A DNA stretch of 64,000 nucleotides, from the NCBI GenBank assembly GCA_024509875.1, contig JAMPIV010016269.1, positions 62,001-126,000 of the forward strand, read 5' to 3'. The DNA comes from Oreohelix idahoensis (lineage: Eukaryota; Mollusca; Gastropoda; Stylommatophora; Oreohelicidae). Below are positions 31,704-42,298 of the stretch, piece after piece (within the stretch, counting starts at the first letter, position 1; every line of letters begins with the position of its first letter). A model generated the notes under the pieces. The model worked only from the letters and a program-made list of their open reading frames with translations. It did no database searches and was not told where the DNA came from. The position numbers were made by a program, and so were the translations under genes.

Positions 31704-31780
31704 GTTGTGAGGAATGTAAACCCGAGTATACTGGAGATTGCCATAAACCTGAACTTGTCACCCCTAATGCTAATATTGAG
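31704..31780 (+). CDS. Candidate host exon 3 (Cys-rich knuckle-like)
   Basis: The acceptor ATCATCGCCCAG precedes 77 bases ending at a GTAGGA donor. In phase with exon 2 the join supplies Gly, then CEECKPEYTGDCHKPEL and VTPNANIE, phase 0 at the end. C-x2-C-x3-Y-x2-x-C followed by a His resembles the small zinc knuckle ahead of PR/SET domains in PRDM-type proteins, but the usual HGP is absent and no SET domain is seen downstream. The resemblance is suggestive only. Confidence 0.4.
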
Positions 31781-31914
31781 GTAGGATGTTGTATATCCAG
31801 TTGTTGAAACAAACTATACCAATCATAAACCTGAACTTGATGAAATTAGATACCTGCTGCTATTTCATAAAGTAACAACTTTGCTTTGTTGCAGATTTTA
31901 TTGTCTCAGTATTT

Positions 31915-34900
31915 ACGAGGAACTCTGCCTAAGCTGGTCCCAAGTCTGGCTGAAAAAGGAGGAGGGTGGCCTGCATAGAGGTCTTAAGGAGGCAGCCCAT
32001 CCATCATGCAAAGGCACAACAGGCCAATCACCTGTTTACTTTAAATCATGATTACAAGTAATACAAGAGAGAAAAATGGACATTCTAAAGGTGACGAACT
32101 GGAGCAGACTACGGAATACAACTTATGGAACTTGGAACACAAGAAGTATAAATGGAAAAGAAGAGGAGCTGGTGGAAGAGATGAGGAAAGCAAAACTAGA
32201 AATCCAGGCTGTAATAGAAATGAAAAAGGGACAAAGAGTCATGGATCTTGATGGTAGCATGCAGCTCTACAGTGGTGTACCCACATCTGAAAGAGCTAAA
32301 GGGGGCGTGGGTTGCATTGGGGCCAAAAACCAGAAAATAGTATCAAGGGATGGAACTTTGTCTTGGAGCGCATTATGGTTGTAAAACTAAAAGAAAGAGA
32401 AACCATCGTCAACCTGATCATAGTGTACGGGTCAAATGAGGATGAGAGAGCAAAGGTCAAGGAGGAATTCTTCGAGCTGCTTCAAAGGACAGTGGATGAC
32501 TGCCTAGATGAAATTATCATGCTCGGAGATTTAAATGCCAGAATTGAAAATGACCATGCTAGATGGGGTGGAGTTATCGGAAGATATGGAGAAGATACTC
32601 TCAATGACAATGGAAAGCGACTCCTAAGATTCTGCAGTGAGCAGAATCTGATCATTACCAACACAAAGTTCCCTCATAAGCACATACATGCATACACTAG
32701 GTGTGAACCAACAAAGAATGAGAAGTCAGTGATCGACTATGCCATTATTAGGAGGAGCTCATTCAAATATGTCCGGGATGCTAGAGTCTTGAGGGGGCCA
32801 GAGATTGGAAGTGATCACTACCTGCTTACAATCAAAAGAACAACTGAAAGAGTTGCTCAGCCTAGGAACTGCCCAGCATCACGCAAGAAACCAAGTAAAC
32901 GAATGGAAGAAATGAGCATTAAGACCTACAAGCTGAGAGAGCCAGAAATTAAGACCAGATATCAGGGGCTTATTGCTACAGCGGTGAGAAACACAGAAGA
33001 ACAACCTGATGACTTGGAAACCCTGTGGCTTAAATTCAAAGACATCATAAAGACAGCTGCTGCAGAAGCATGTGGTGAAGTCCGACTTGGGAACAAGAGA
33101 AAGAGGACACCTTGGTGGACAGAGGAAGTCAAAGAGAAAATAAGAGAGAAGAAAATGGCATGGAAACAATACTTAGGAGTTAAAAACACAGCAGGAAAAT
33201 AGAGAAATATAGAGAATATGTGATACTCAAAACAGAAGCAAAGAACAAGGTGCTAGCAGCAAAACAGAAGTCCTGGGAAGAATTTGGAGAAAAGCTAGAA
33301 AAAGATGCGCAAGAAAACCAGAAATTGTTCTATAAGACCCTAAAGAACACGAGGAAAGAAAAACAATGCCCTCTCAAATTTATAAAGGACAAGCAAGGCA
33401 AATTGCTTACTGCCCCAAAGGAAGTAATGGAAAGATGGAAATAATATTTCTCAGAGCTCCTTGATGGCGAGCAAGGTCAAGCATCAGAAATGATAACCAC
33501 TAGCACAGAAGATGAAACAAATGGTGATGAAGATGACATAAAGATGGAAGAACTGAAGGCAGCACTGGAGAAAATTAAGATGGGCAAAGCAGCAGGGCAT
33601 GATGGTATAATACCAGAAATGGTTAAGTACATGGGAGCATCAGGCGACCTATTACTCTTAAGTGTCCTACAGGCAGCATGGTGCAACAAGACCATACCAA
33701 AGGATTGGGAGATCGCCATCATAACACCAATTTTCAAAAAGGGTGACAATTGACAATGTGGAAACCATAGAGGCATATCCCTTCTCAGTGTCCCTGGTAA
33801 AATCTACTCTAGAATCCTAGAGCAGAGACTCCGACGCCTAGCTGAGCCACAGTTGGATGAGGTCCAGTGCAGATTCCGAGCAAACTGAAGTACTCAAGAC
33901 CTAATCTTCACACTCAGACAGCTGAGTGAAAAGGCCCTTGAGTATAAGAGTGAGATCCATCTTTGTTTCATAGATCTGGAAAAGGCGTTTGACAGGGTCC
34001 CCTGGAGCAAAATCTTTGGGACTGTTTGGCAAGGAAGAATATTCCAGCACCTCTGATTCATGCTATACAGAGCTTCTACAAGTCTTGCAGAAATTATGTG
34101 AGGACCGCAAACCATAAGTCAGAAGAGTTCAGGACCACCACTGGTGTAAGACAAGGTGATATCCTGTCACCTTATCTTTTCATACTCCTCATGAACGATG
34201 TTATCAAGTCATGTAAGGAGAGAACAAGAAAGTATTCAGTGGGGGTACTGGAAGATAAGACATGTATGTATTTCAGAGCTGGCATTTGCTGATGATGTTG
34301 CCCTGATTGCTAAATCAGAGGCACATCTCCAATCCAACTTGCAAGTCTGGAAGGAAGAGCTGGAGAAGAGAGGGATTGTCATAAGTAGCTCTAAAACAAA
34401 ATCCATGGTGATATCACAAGAAGAAAGAAGACATCAGATTAAGCTGGGAGAACAGGTCCTGGAGCAGGTCGACAACTTTAAATATCTCGGAGCTATTATA
34501 GACCAAAAGGGAGGCATCAAAGAAGAGTTGGCCACTCAAAAAGCAGCAGCTGGGAGACTTTTTCAGGCCATAAATTGAGGATTCCTCAGCAAGAGAGAGG
34601 TTGGTAAGAAAATGAAGATGGCTGTATACCTCTCCACCTATGTCCCAGTCTTGACATATGGATGCAAGTCATGGGCAATGACTACAACCCACAAAAGCCA
34701 GATCCAAACCTCAGAAACGAGGTATCTGAGGAAGGTGGTGTAAGTAACAAGAAGAGACATGGTCCGCAACCAGATGATACGTCAAGGCCTAAAATGCAAC
34801 CCCCTGCAGACCAAGTAGAACAGTCCCAACTAAGATGGTTTGGCCATGTCTGCAGAATAGGAGAAGATCGGCTACCATGACAAGCATGGGAAACAAAGAG

Positions 34901-35087
34901 CCAGGGATCCAGACCCCCAGGACAACCCAGAGTCCGTTGGGAGGACAACATTAGACAATCTTTGAAGGACCGAGGACTAGAATGGAAACAGGCCAGGAGG
35001 AAGACAGCCGATAGAATAGTCTGGCGCTCTCTCTTCCAAACCTCTACACCTCACGGTAGAAGGGGAACGACTAAGTAAGTAAGTAAG
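31915..35087 (+). mobile_element. Near full-length LINE (RTE-like), plus copy
   Basis: It contains an AP-type endonuclease (TWNTRSINGKEEEL; LGDLNARI; SDHYLL) and a reverse transcriptase (GISLLSVPGKIYSRIL; IDLEKAFDRVPW; TGVRQGDILSPYLF; FADDVALI; YLGAIID). The C-terminal region encodes QLRWFGHVCRIGEDR, and it ends in (AAGT)n. Several stops and frameshifts (about 32340, 33200, 33444, 33753, 34270, 34578) inactivate it. The same element in reverse lies at 36932-39895, and a tail-only copy at 13104. Confidence 0.9.
32048..34880 (+). pseudogene. LINE endonuclease-reverse transcriptase, broken
   Basis: When intact this single protein nicks target DNA and primes cDNA synthesis on its own RNA. The endonuclease is split between frames at about 32076-32384 and 32312-33202 (Asn of TWN, Asp/Asn of GDLNAR, Asp/His of SDHY visible). 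RT pieces lie at 33220-33753, 33760-34010, 34026-34292 and 34198-34578, with the catalytic FADD near 34285. The tail (WFGHVCRI) is in the frame ending 34880. No ORF1 was recognised upstream, which is usual for RTE-type elements. Confidence 0.85.
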
Positions 35088-36353
35088 ACAATTCAATAAC
35101 ATATTTAGAAAGTACATAAAAAAACAAAATTAACAAAAAAAAAAACATTAGCAAAATTGGTCAATAAATAAAATAGTTATGAATTTTTATTTTATTTTTT
35201 GACTTATAAATGTTATCACTCCGTCTAAAAGTGAAAATGGGCCATCTTTGACATCACCAAAAGATCACAAATAACTAATATAAGTACATATAAGGTCATG
35301 TTTGTGTTAAAAACTACTTGTAATTGTAAGACATTTTAAAATGGATGGCATAAATAGGTCGATATGCTCTTTTCAAATTTAAAGAAAATCTGGTTAGTCA
35401 TGTGTGTTTGCTTACAAAATCAGCTAGACACACATTTTTAAAGTGTCAATGCTCAAAATCTATGCACTGTAGACACTCAATATCTATGATATCCAATGTC
35501 ATAGTCATACTAAGCAAGCCCAATTTTTTTCTAAACATGTCACATTATGTTGAACAAGGATATTATGAGTTGAAAATGACAAGAAAGCCAAAAAACCGAT
35601 TTCCACAGAAACGGCGCAATTCGTCAAGATTTCTACATGTGTACACAGAACAGAATTATCCATGCATCATGTTAAAGCTTTTTTTAAGCACTTTCCAACA
35701 GTACAGAAAATAAGCACATTTACTTTGACTTGTTAAACAAAGTTTAGGCCCAAAGATGCCTTGTTTGAAGACAATGCACAATTTTTCATATTTCTTGTTA
35801 CCCACAAAGACTGAAAAAATAATTAACCATTTAAGATACATTTATAAATCATACATCATGTTAACGCATTTTTACATCTCTTTACAATGGAATTCAAATA
35901 AACCATGTTTATATGACATATTCTGCTATGTGGCACCTTTTAGAAATGTCTTATTATTCCCAGTCTCATTAAGAAAGAATCCTACAGTCCGGTCTCGCAG
36001 ACAACCAATCATGTGCAACTGCCATGATTGTTTACATTGAATGAGGTCACCAAACTGACTGAGTTTTTGAGCAAGTGGGGCATTAATCATGATTAAAAGT
36101 ACCTAAATACTACATTCAATGTGCACGATGCTTTTCAAATGCTGCCAATGATATTAAAATCACCATCAATAAATAAATTGCCAAAACAAAAGCTAAATCG
36201 AGTGAATGACATTTTTGCTGTTAAAACCTTGAATCTTCTACCTGCACTCCCCTTGCTAATTCCCTTGGTTTTATTTTAGTTATCACAGTCGTACTTACTT
36301 CAGTATAAATTAAATGTTATCAATTTTCAAAAATATATATTAACTTATGCAGG
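35088..36353. other. Unassigned spacer between inverted LINE copies
   Basis: About 1.27 kb of AT-rich sequence. Open frames at 35402-35713 and 35756-36040 show no domain and no codon pattern that would support a gene. It forms the loop of the large inverted repeat. Confidence 0.45.
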
Positions 36354-37840
36354 TAGTTTCTCTCATTTGTGTGCTCAGTAGAATCAGAATGATAGTTTCT
36401 CTCATTTGTGTGCCCAGTAGAATCAGAATGATAGTTTCTCTCATTTTTGTGCTCTTTAGAATCAGAATGATAGTTTCTCTCATTTGTGTGCTCAGTAGAA
36501 TCAGAATGATAGTTTCTCTCATTTGTGTGCTCAGTAGAATCAGAATGATAGTTTCTCTCATTTGTGTGCTCAGTAGAATCAGAATGATAGTTTCTCTCAT
36601 TTGTGTGCTCAGTAGAATCAGAATGATAGTTTCTCTCATTTGTGTGCTCAGTAGAATCAGAATGATAGTTTCTCTCATTTGTGTGCTCAGTAGAATCAGA
36701 ATGATAGTTTCTCTCATTTGTGTGCTCAGTAGAATCAGAATGATAGTTTCTCTCATTTGTGTGCTCAGTAGAATCATAATGATAGTTTCTCTCATTTGTG
36801 TGCTCAGTAGAATCAGAATGATAGTTTCTCTCATTTGTGTGCTCAGTAGAATTAGAATGATAGTTTCTCTCATTTGTGTGCCCAGTAGAATCATAATGAT
36901 AGTTTCTCTCATTTGTGTGCTCAGTAGAATCTTCTCCCATTCTGCAGACATGGCCAAACCATCTTAATTGGGACTGTTCTACTTGGGTCTGCAGGGGGTA
37001 GGATTTAAGGCCTTGACGTATCGTCTGGTTGCGTACCATGTCTCTTCTTGTTACTTCAACCACCTTCCTCAGATACCTCATTTCTGAGGTTTGGATCTGG
37101 CTTTTATGGGTTGTAGTCATTGCCCATGACTCGCATCCGTATGTCAAGACTGGGACATAGGTGGAGCGATATACAGCCATCTTTGTTTTCTTACCAACCT
37201 CTCTCTTGCTGAGGAATCCTCGATTTACGGCCTGAAAAAGTCTCCCAGCTGCTGCTTTTCGAGTGGCCAACTCTTCTTTGATGCCTCCCTTTTGGTCTAT
37301 AATAGCTCCGAGGTATTTAAAGTGGTCGACCTGCTCCAGGACCTGTTCTTCCAGCTTAATCTGATGTTTTCTTTCTTCTCGTGATATCACCATGGATTTT
37401 GTTTTAGAGCTGCTTATGACCATCCCTCTCTTCTCCAGCTCTTCCTTCCAGACTTGCAGGTTGGATTGGAGATGTGCCTCTGATTTAGCAATCAGGGCAG
37501 CATCATCAGCAAATGCCAGCTCCAAAATATAGACCTGTCTCATCTTCCAGTACCCCACTGAATACTTTCTTGTTCTCTCCTTACATGCCTTGATGACATC
37601 GTCCATAAGGAGTATGAAGAGGTAAGGTGATAGGATATCACCTTGTCTTACACCAGTGGTGGTCCTGAACTTTTCTGACTTATGGTTCGCTGTCCTCACA
37701 TAATTTCTGCAAGACTTGTAGAAGCTCTGTATAGCATGAATCAGAGGTGCTGGAATATTCTTCCTTGCCAAACAGTCCCAAAGTTTGCTCCAGGGGACCC
37801 TGTCAAACGCCTTTTCCAGATCTATGAAACAAAGATGCAT
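36320..37840 (-). pseudogene. LINE RT core fused to a 15 x 13-aa repeat
   Basis: 506 codons. Residues 1-305 are RT palm to C-terminus: CFIDLEKAFDRVPWSKL, TGVRQGDILSPYLFILLMDD, LAFADDAALIAKSE, YLGAIIDQKGG, and the WFGHVCRMGED end. Residues about 306-500 are fifteen 13-residue repeats (STEHTNERNYHSD). The fusion is in frame, so the repeat would be translated if the LINE frame were. Whether this ever happens is unknown; a minisatellite replacing the LINE tail is the simplest reading. Confidence 0.85.
36354..36930 (-). repeat. 39-bp coding minisatellite, about 15 units, fused to LINE frame
   Basis: On the minus strand each unit encodes STEHTNERNYHSD. Fifteen units, mostly identical, with variants STGH, SKEHKN, HYD and HSN. 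The unit is a multiple of three and lacks stops in more than one frame, giving long spurious frames on both strands. The array replaces the LINE's 3' end just after CRMGED. Confidence 0.95.
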
Positions 37841-39895
37841 CTCACTCTTATACTCAAGGGCCTTTTCACTCAGCTGTCTGAGTGTGAAGATTAGGTCTTG
37901 AGTACTTCGATTTGCTCGGAATCCGCACTAGACCTCATCCAATTGTGGCTCAGCTAGGCGTCGGAGTCTCTGCTCTAGGATTCTAGAGTAGATTTTACCA
38001 GGGACACTGAGAAGGGATATGCCTCTATGGTTTCCACACTGTCGATTGTCACCCTTTTGGAAATTGGTGTTATGAGGGCAATCTCCCAATCCTTTGGTAT
38101 TGTCTTGTTGTACCACGCTGCCTGTAAAACCCTTAAGAGTAATAGGTCGCCTGATGCTCCCATGAACTTAACCATTTCTGGTGTTATACCATCATGCCCT
38201 GCTGCTTTGCCCATCTTGATTTTCTCCAGTGCTGCTTTCAGTTCTTCCATCTTTATGTCATCTTCACCATCATTGGTTTTCTCTTCTGTGCTAGTGTTTA
38301 TCATTTCTGATGCTTCACCATGCTCACCATCCAGGAGTTCTGAGAAATATTCTTTCCATCTTCCCATTACTTCCTTCGGGGCAGTAAGCAATTTGCCTTG
38401 CTTGTCCTTTATAAATTTGAGAGGGCATTGTTTTTCCTTCCTCATGTTCTTTAGGGTCTTATAGAACAATTTCTGGTTTTCTTGTGCATCTTTTTCTAGC
38501 TTTTCTCCAAATTCTTCCCAGGACTTCTGTTTTGCTGCTAGCACTTTATTCTTTGCTTCTGTTCTGAGTGTCACATATTCTCTATATTTTTCCATTTGTC
38601 CTGTTGTGTTTTTAGCTCCTAAGTATTGTTTCCATGCCATTTTCTTCTCTCTTATTTTCTCTTTGACTTCCTCTGTCCACCAAGGTGTCCTCTTTCTCTG
38701 GTTCCCAAGTCGGACTTCACCGCATGCTTCTGCAGCAGCTGTCTTTATGATATCCTTGTATTTAATCCAGAGGGTTTCCAAGTCATCAGGTGGTTCTTCT
38801 GTGTTGCTCACCGCTGCAGCAATAAGCCCCTGATATCTGGTCTTAATTTCTGGCTCTCTCAGCTTGTAGGTCCTAATGCTCATTTCTCCTGCTCGTTTAC
38901 TTGGTTTCTTGCGTGATGTTGGGCAGTTCCTAGGCTGAGCAACTCTTTCAGTTGTTCTTTTGATTGTTAGCAGGTAGTGATCACTTCCAATCTCTGGCCC
39001 CCTCCAGACTCTAGCATCTCGGACATATTTGAATGAGCTCCTCCGAACAATGGCATAGTCGATCACTGACTTCTCATTCTTTGTTGGTTCACATCTAGTG
39101 TATGCATGTATGTGCTTATGGGGGAACTTTGTGTTTGTAATGATCAGATTCTGCTCACTGCAGAATCTAAGGAGTCGCTTTCCATTGTCATTGAGAGTAT
39201 CTTCTCCATATCTTCCGATAACTCCACCCCATCTAGCATGATCATTTCCAACTCTGGCATTAAAATCTCCGAGCATGATAACTTCATCTAGGCAGTCATC
39301 CACTGTCCTTTGAAGCAGCTCGAAGAATTCCTCCTTGACCTCTGCTCTCTCATCCTCATTTGGCCCATACACTATGACCAGGTTGACTATGGTTTCTCCT
39401 TTCTTTTAGTTTAACAACCATGACTTGCGCTCCGAGACAAAGTTCCATCCCTTGATACTATCTTTTTGATTTTGGGCCACAATGCAACCCACGCCCCCTT
39501 TAGCTCTTTCAGACATGGGTACACCACTGTAGAGCAGCGTGTTGCCATCGAGATCCATGACTCCTTGTCCTTTTTTCTTTGTTTCCGTTATAGCCAGGAT
39601 TTCTAGTTTTGCTTTCCTCATCTCTTCCACTAGCTCCTCTTCCTTCCCATTTATACTTCTTGTGTTCCAAGTTCCATAAGTCGTAGTCCGTAGTCCGTTC
39701 CAGTTCGTCGCCTTTAGAATCCGTCCGGTTTTCTCTCTTGTGTTGCTAGTAATCGTGATTTTAAAGCAAACAGGTGATTGGCCTGTTGTGCCTTTGCATG
39801 GTGGAGGGGCTGCCTCCTTACGGCCTCCATGCAGGCCGCCCTCCTCCTTTTTCATCCGGGCTTGGGACCGGCATTGGCGGAGTTGCAGATTTATT
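36932..39895 (-). mobile_element. LINE (RTE-like), minus copy lacking its 3' tail
   Basis: This is the reverse-oriented match to 31915-35087. It is better preserved: endonuclease to RT is covered by frames 39900-39406, 39372-37975 and 37840-36320, with only a few breaks. Catalytic FADD is intact near 37500 (AFADDAALI). The element stops at 36932, where a 39-bp minisatellite starts, so the last ~230 bp with the (AAGT)n tail needed for reverse transcription priming are missing. Confidence 0.9.
37975..39372 (-). pseudogene. LINE endonuclease and N-terminal RT part
   Basis: A frame of 465 codons from YGPNEDERAEVKEEFF (Met at 39372). It holds the endonuclease active-site strings LGDFNARVGNDHARWGG and GPEIGSDHYLLTIKR (residues about 33-45 and 131-145), a basic linker (RKRTPWWTEEVKEKI), and the start of the RT fingers (KMGKAAGHDGITPEMVK; WYNKTIPKDWEIALI). 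A frame change near 38060 separates it from the RT core. The true start lies in the upstream frame 39900-39406 with TWNTRSINGKEEEL. Confidence 0.85.
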
Positions 39896-40129
39896 TGCAA
39901 AGATTAAATAAACAAATCTATGACTGCAAGGACATGATATTAATCTTATAAAAGTCAAATCTAGCCAAATTAACGATATTCTAACGCAATATTCCCCATC
40001 GCGAGTTAATCCAATTTCCCAGCCTCTTAGAGTTGGAAGAGAAAGACAAAATACCAGAGGATAATCTTCAAGTATATTGTGCACACCTAGATATGCTGCA
40101 TTAAGAAACATCTCAGAGGTTTCAGCATC

Positions 40130-40527
40130 TTCTTTTGATTACTATACCAGACTGGATAATACTGTAAATCCATTCCTGGACACGTGCAGTGAGGAACTAA
40201 GAAGGGTAGAAGAGGAACTGATTTCACTACAAAATGACGTTGAGCTTAAGCCAATGTTCAAAAAAATCATATCAAGACTTTTGGTTGCAGAAAGAAATCT
40301 TTGATCGCTATTCTACAGTGTTGGGAAAGGTTAAGATGTTCTGTATTGACTGTCAAACTTCGTATTTAGTAGAGCCTGATTTCAGTGAGGTTGTCCAACT
40401 TTTTTTGAAGCAGAGAAACAGACTGCAAATTACTGAATGAGGGAATCTGAGACTCTTTCTGAGTAACTTTCAGCCTGATGTTGAGAAGCTGATATCACTA
40501 CACCAGGCCCATCAATGTCACTGAAGT
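40130..40527 (+). pseudogene. hAT transposase C-terminal relic (ZBED/Buster-like)
   Basis: In two frames the plus strand encodes VNPFLD, EELISLQNDVELKPMFKK, then FWLQKEIFDRYSTVLGKV, TSYLVEPDFSEVVQLF, QRNRLQITE-GNLRLF and QPDVEKLISLHQAHQ. This is the dimerisation region shared by hAT-derived ZBED/SCAND3-type proteins (SYLVERGFSAV...KKRNRLQI..RGDLRL.L....P.I..L...HQAH). Stops split it and the upstream catalytic part is gone. Confidence 0.75.
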
Positions 40528-40858
40528 TAAAATGAAGTAATTATTACTAATTTACTCTTGCATACTGCTGTTTGTTATACTGGATTAATTCTTAATCTAC
40601 AAGCGGCGAGTTTTTATGGTCAATAAATCTAGGCTCAGAAGATGGGAGGCCAGTTTTCAGGGTCGTGCTCTTTGAAATAAGTTTTTGTTTCATTTCATCC
40701 CAGTTAAAAGTTTTAGATGACTGGGAAGCAGAAGTATAGCCTTTTTTATTATTATTTCTAACGCAGGAAAGTTCTAGCTTCACTCTTTCGAGTTCTTTCA
40801 ACACATTTACATCAGCCATCTTGTGTAAGTTTGACCAAATTTGTGTTACCTATTTTCG
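40528..40858. other. Short unassigned frame between hAT and piggyBac relics
   Basis: A minus-strand frame at 40819-40592 (MADVNVLKELERVKLELS...) has a short coiled-coil-like start and no recognised domain. It could be part of an unrecognised element; I make no functional claim. Confidence 0.25.
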
Positions 40859-41344
40859 ATGGCTTCTAGTTCATCTTCTCGCAAGTGACCTACTCATCTT
40901 AGTGCTCAGCAGGCTGTTAGTTTGATAGAAAATTTCAGTGAAGATGAAGACGGGTACAGCAGTAGTGATTTTATTGTTAATAATTCTTGGTCTAGTTCAT
41001 CTTCCAGCGATGTGGATTCAGAGAATGAAGGTGTTATGTCAGGAAGAGTGGGCGTGGTTCCATCAAATAACATTGATTCTTCAACATCAGACCCAGTAAG
41101 ACCTAATTTAGTTTTACAAGAAGGGGAAAAGTGACAACAGAATTGTGTCAGAAATATAGAATGGCAGGAGGCAAATGTGGGTGCACTAACAAAGAACAGC
41201 TTTAGATTCCAACCCAAAGATGGAAGAGCAGTGGGTGTGTCAGCAAATCCATTGTTTTGAAAGCCTTGGATCATCAGCTGTAAGGGAGGAAATTTTAAAA
41301 AAGCATAAACTGCTTTGCAGGAATTGAAGTGCAGAAGCATACAC

Positions 41345-42158
41345 TGTTAAGTCGTTTTCCACATAGGTGTTAAGTGTGCGAGACTTAACATAGCTAGATG
41401 CCAGTCTAACTGGGTTAGATGCACTATGTGTGTGCATCTGAGTAAATATATGTTTAATTAATTACATATCAATTGTTGCACTAAAGAGCACAACTTGCTT
41501 CGATCGGTATTGATTGTTGCCAAACAGCGCTGATGCTGAGAGATGAAAATAGCTGGTGATCAAAGACGGTTGTCTTCCAGTAAAGTTGATTGAAAGTCTT
41601 GACCCCCCATGTTGTGGGAAGACTTCATATTGTTTTTATGATGCTACCTTCCTATATGAAGTGTTAGCCATTGCCAATTCTGGCTCGTTTCGTTTGTATC
41701 CATTATATTGATAGGATACCAGTTATGAATCTCCAGCAAGTCCATGGTACGGCTTTGGCATGCCTCTTCATGGCCTGCCGCTAGTGAGACCAGGTCCGCT
41801 ACTGGAATATCTATTGAATTATTAAGATATCCGGCATCATTGAATATTGATCAAATTCGAATAAGAAACATTCAAGAAATATTTGTTATAATACTTCCGA
41901 CGTCCTTAGGACTTCGGTAGTCAGTCGTGGAGGTCTGTCAAATTAGACATTGACTATTGCAATTGATGTAGTTTATCTGACATGCCTTATTGATGATTGT
42001 CATTATCGTTCTATGTAATAAAAACGTCTATGTACTTTATGAATGGGTCCAGCCTGATTTATATTGTTGGTCAACCTTAAGACCAAGTCGTTCAAGTCAC
42101 ATTAGCATTGTACCACCCATAATCTTGAGTTAACAGTCGTAGTACCAGCGACTTAACA
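41345..42158. mobile_element. Solo LTR (814 bp) inside the piggyBac relic
   Basis: It starts TGTTAAGTCG and ends with the exact complement CGACTTAACA, a perfect 10-base terminal inverted repeat of the TG...CA type. TACAC at 41340-41344 recurs at 42159-42163 as a 5-base target duplication. No internal retroelement sequence remains, so it arose by recombination between two LTRs. GTAATAAAAACG near 42018 may be its polyA signal, which would put the LTR on the plus strand. Confidence 0.9.
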
Positions 42159-42206
42159 TACACCTTCATTGAAACAAGCAAGAAATAATAGGGAGAACCC
42201 AGTAAG

Positions 42207-42298
42207 TTTTTTTTTTTTTTTTTTTTTTGATTACTCGAGCGAAATCTATAGGTTATTGTTAATGTTCTAAACCTGACATTGATTTTACGTGAGTATCA
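42207..42298 (-). mobile_element. SINE family 2 tail fragment
   Basis: A T run at 42207-42229 is followed by GATTACTCGAGCGAAATCT and GGTTATTGTTAATGTTC, then ACGTGAGTATC. This matches the 3' end of the SINE at 17579-17919 in reverse. The tRNA-like head is absent, so the copy is 5'-truncated. It sits within the piggyBac relic. Confidence 0.8.

Noticed and set aside
31704..31780. A firm PRDM/SET gene call from the Cys-rich exon
   Set aside because: Only one short knuckle-like motif is present, the typical HGP is missing and no SET domain exon was found; kept only as a low-confidence exon.
35402..36040. Open frames of 94-103 codons in the spacer between inverted LINEs
   Set aside because: No domain, no splice or start context, and unremarkable length for AT-rich random sequence.
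36347..36967. Long plus-strand open frame of 206 codons (repeats of RIRMIVSLICVLS)
   Set aside because: It is the antisense of the 39-bp minisatellite. A unit length divisible by three keeps several frames open at once, so length alone is not evidence of a gene.
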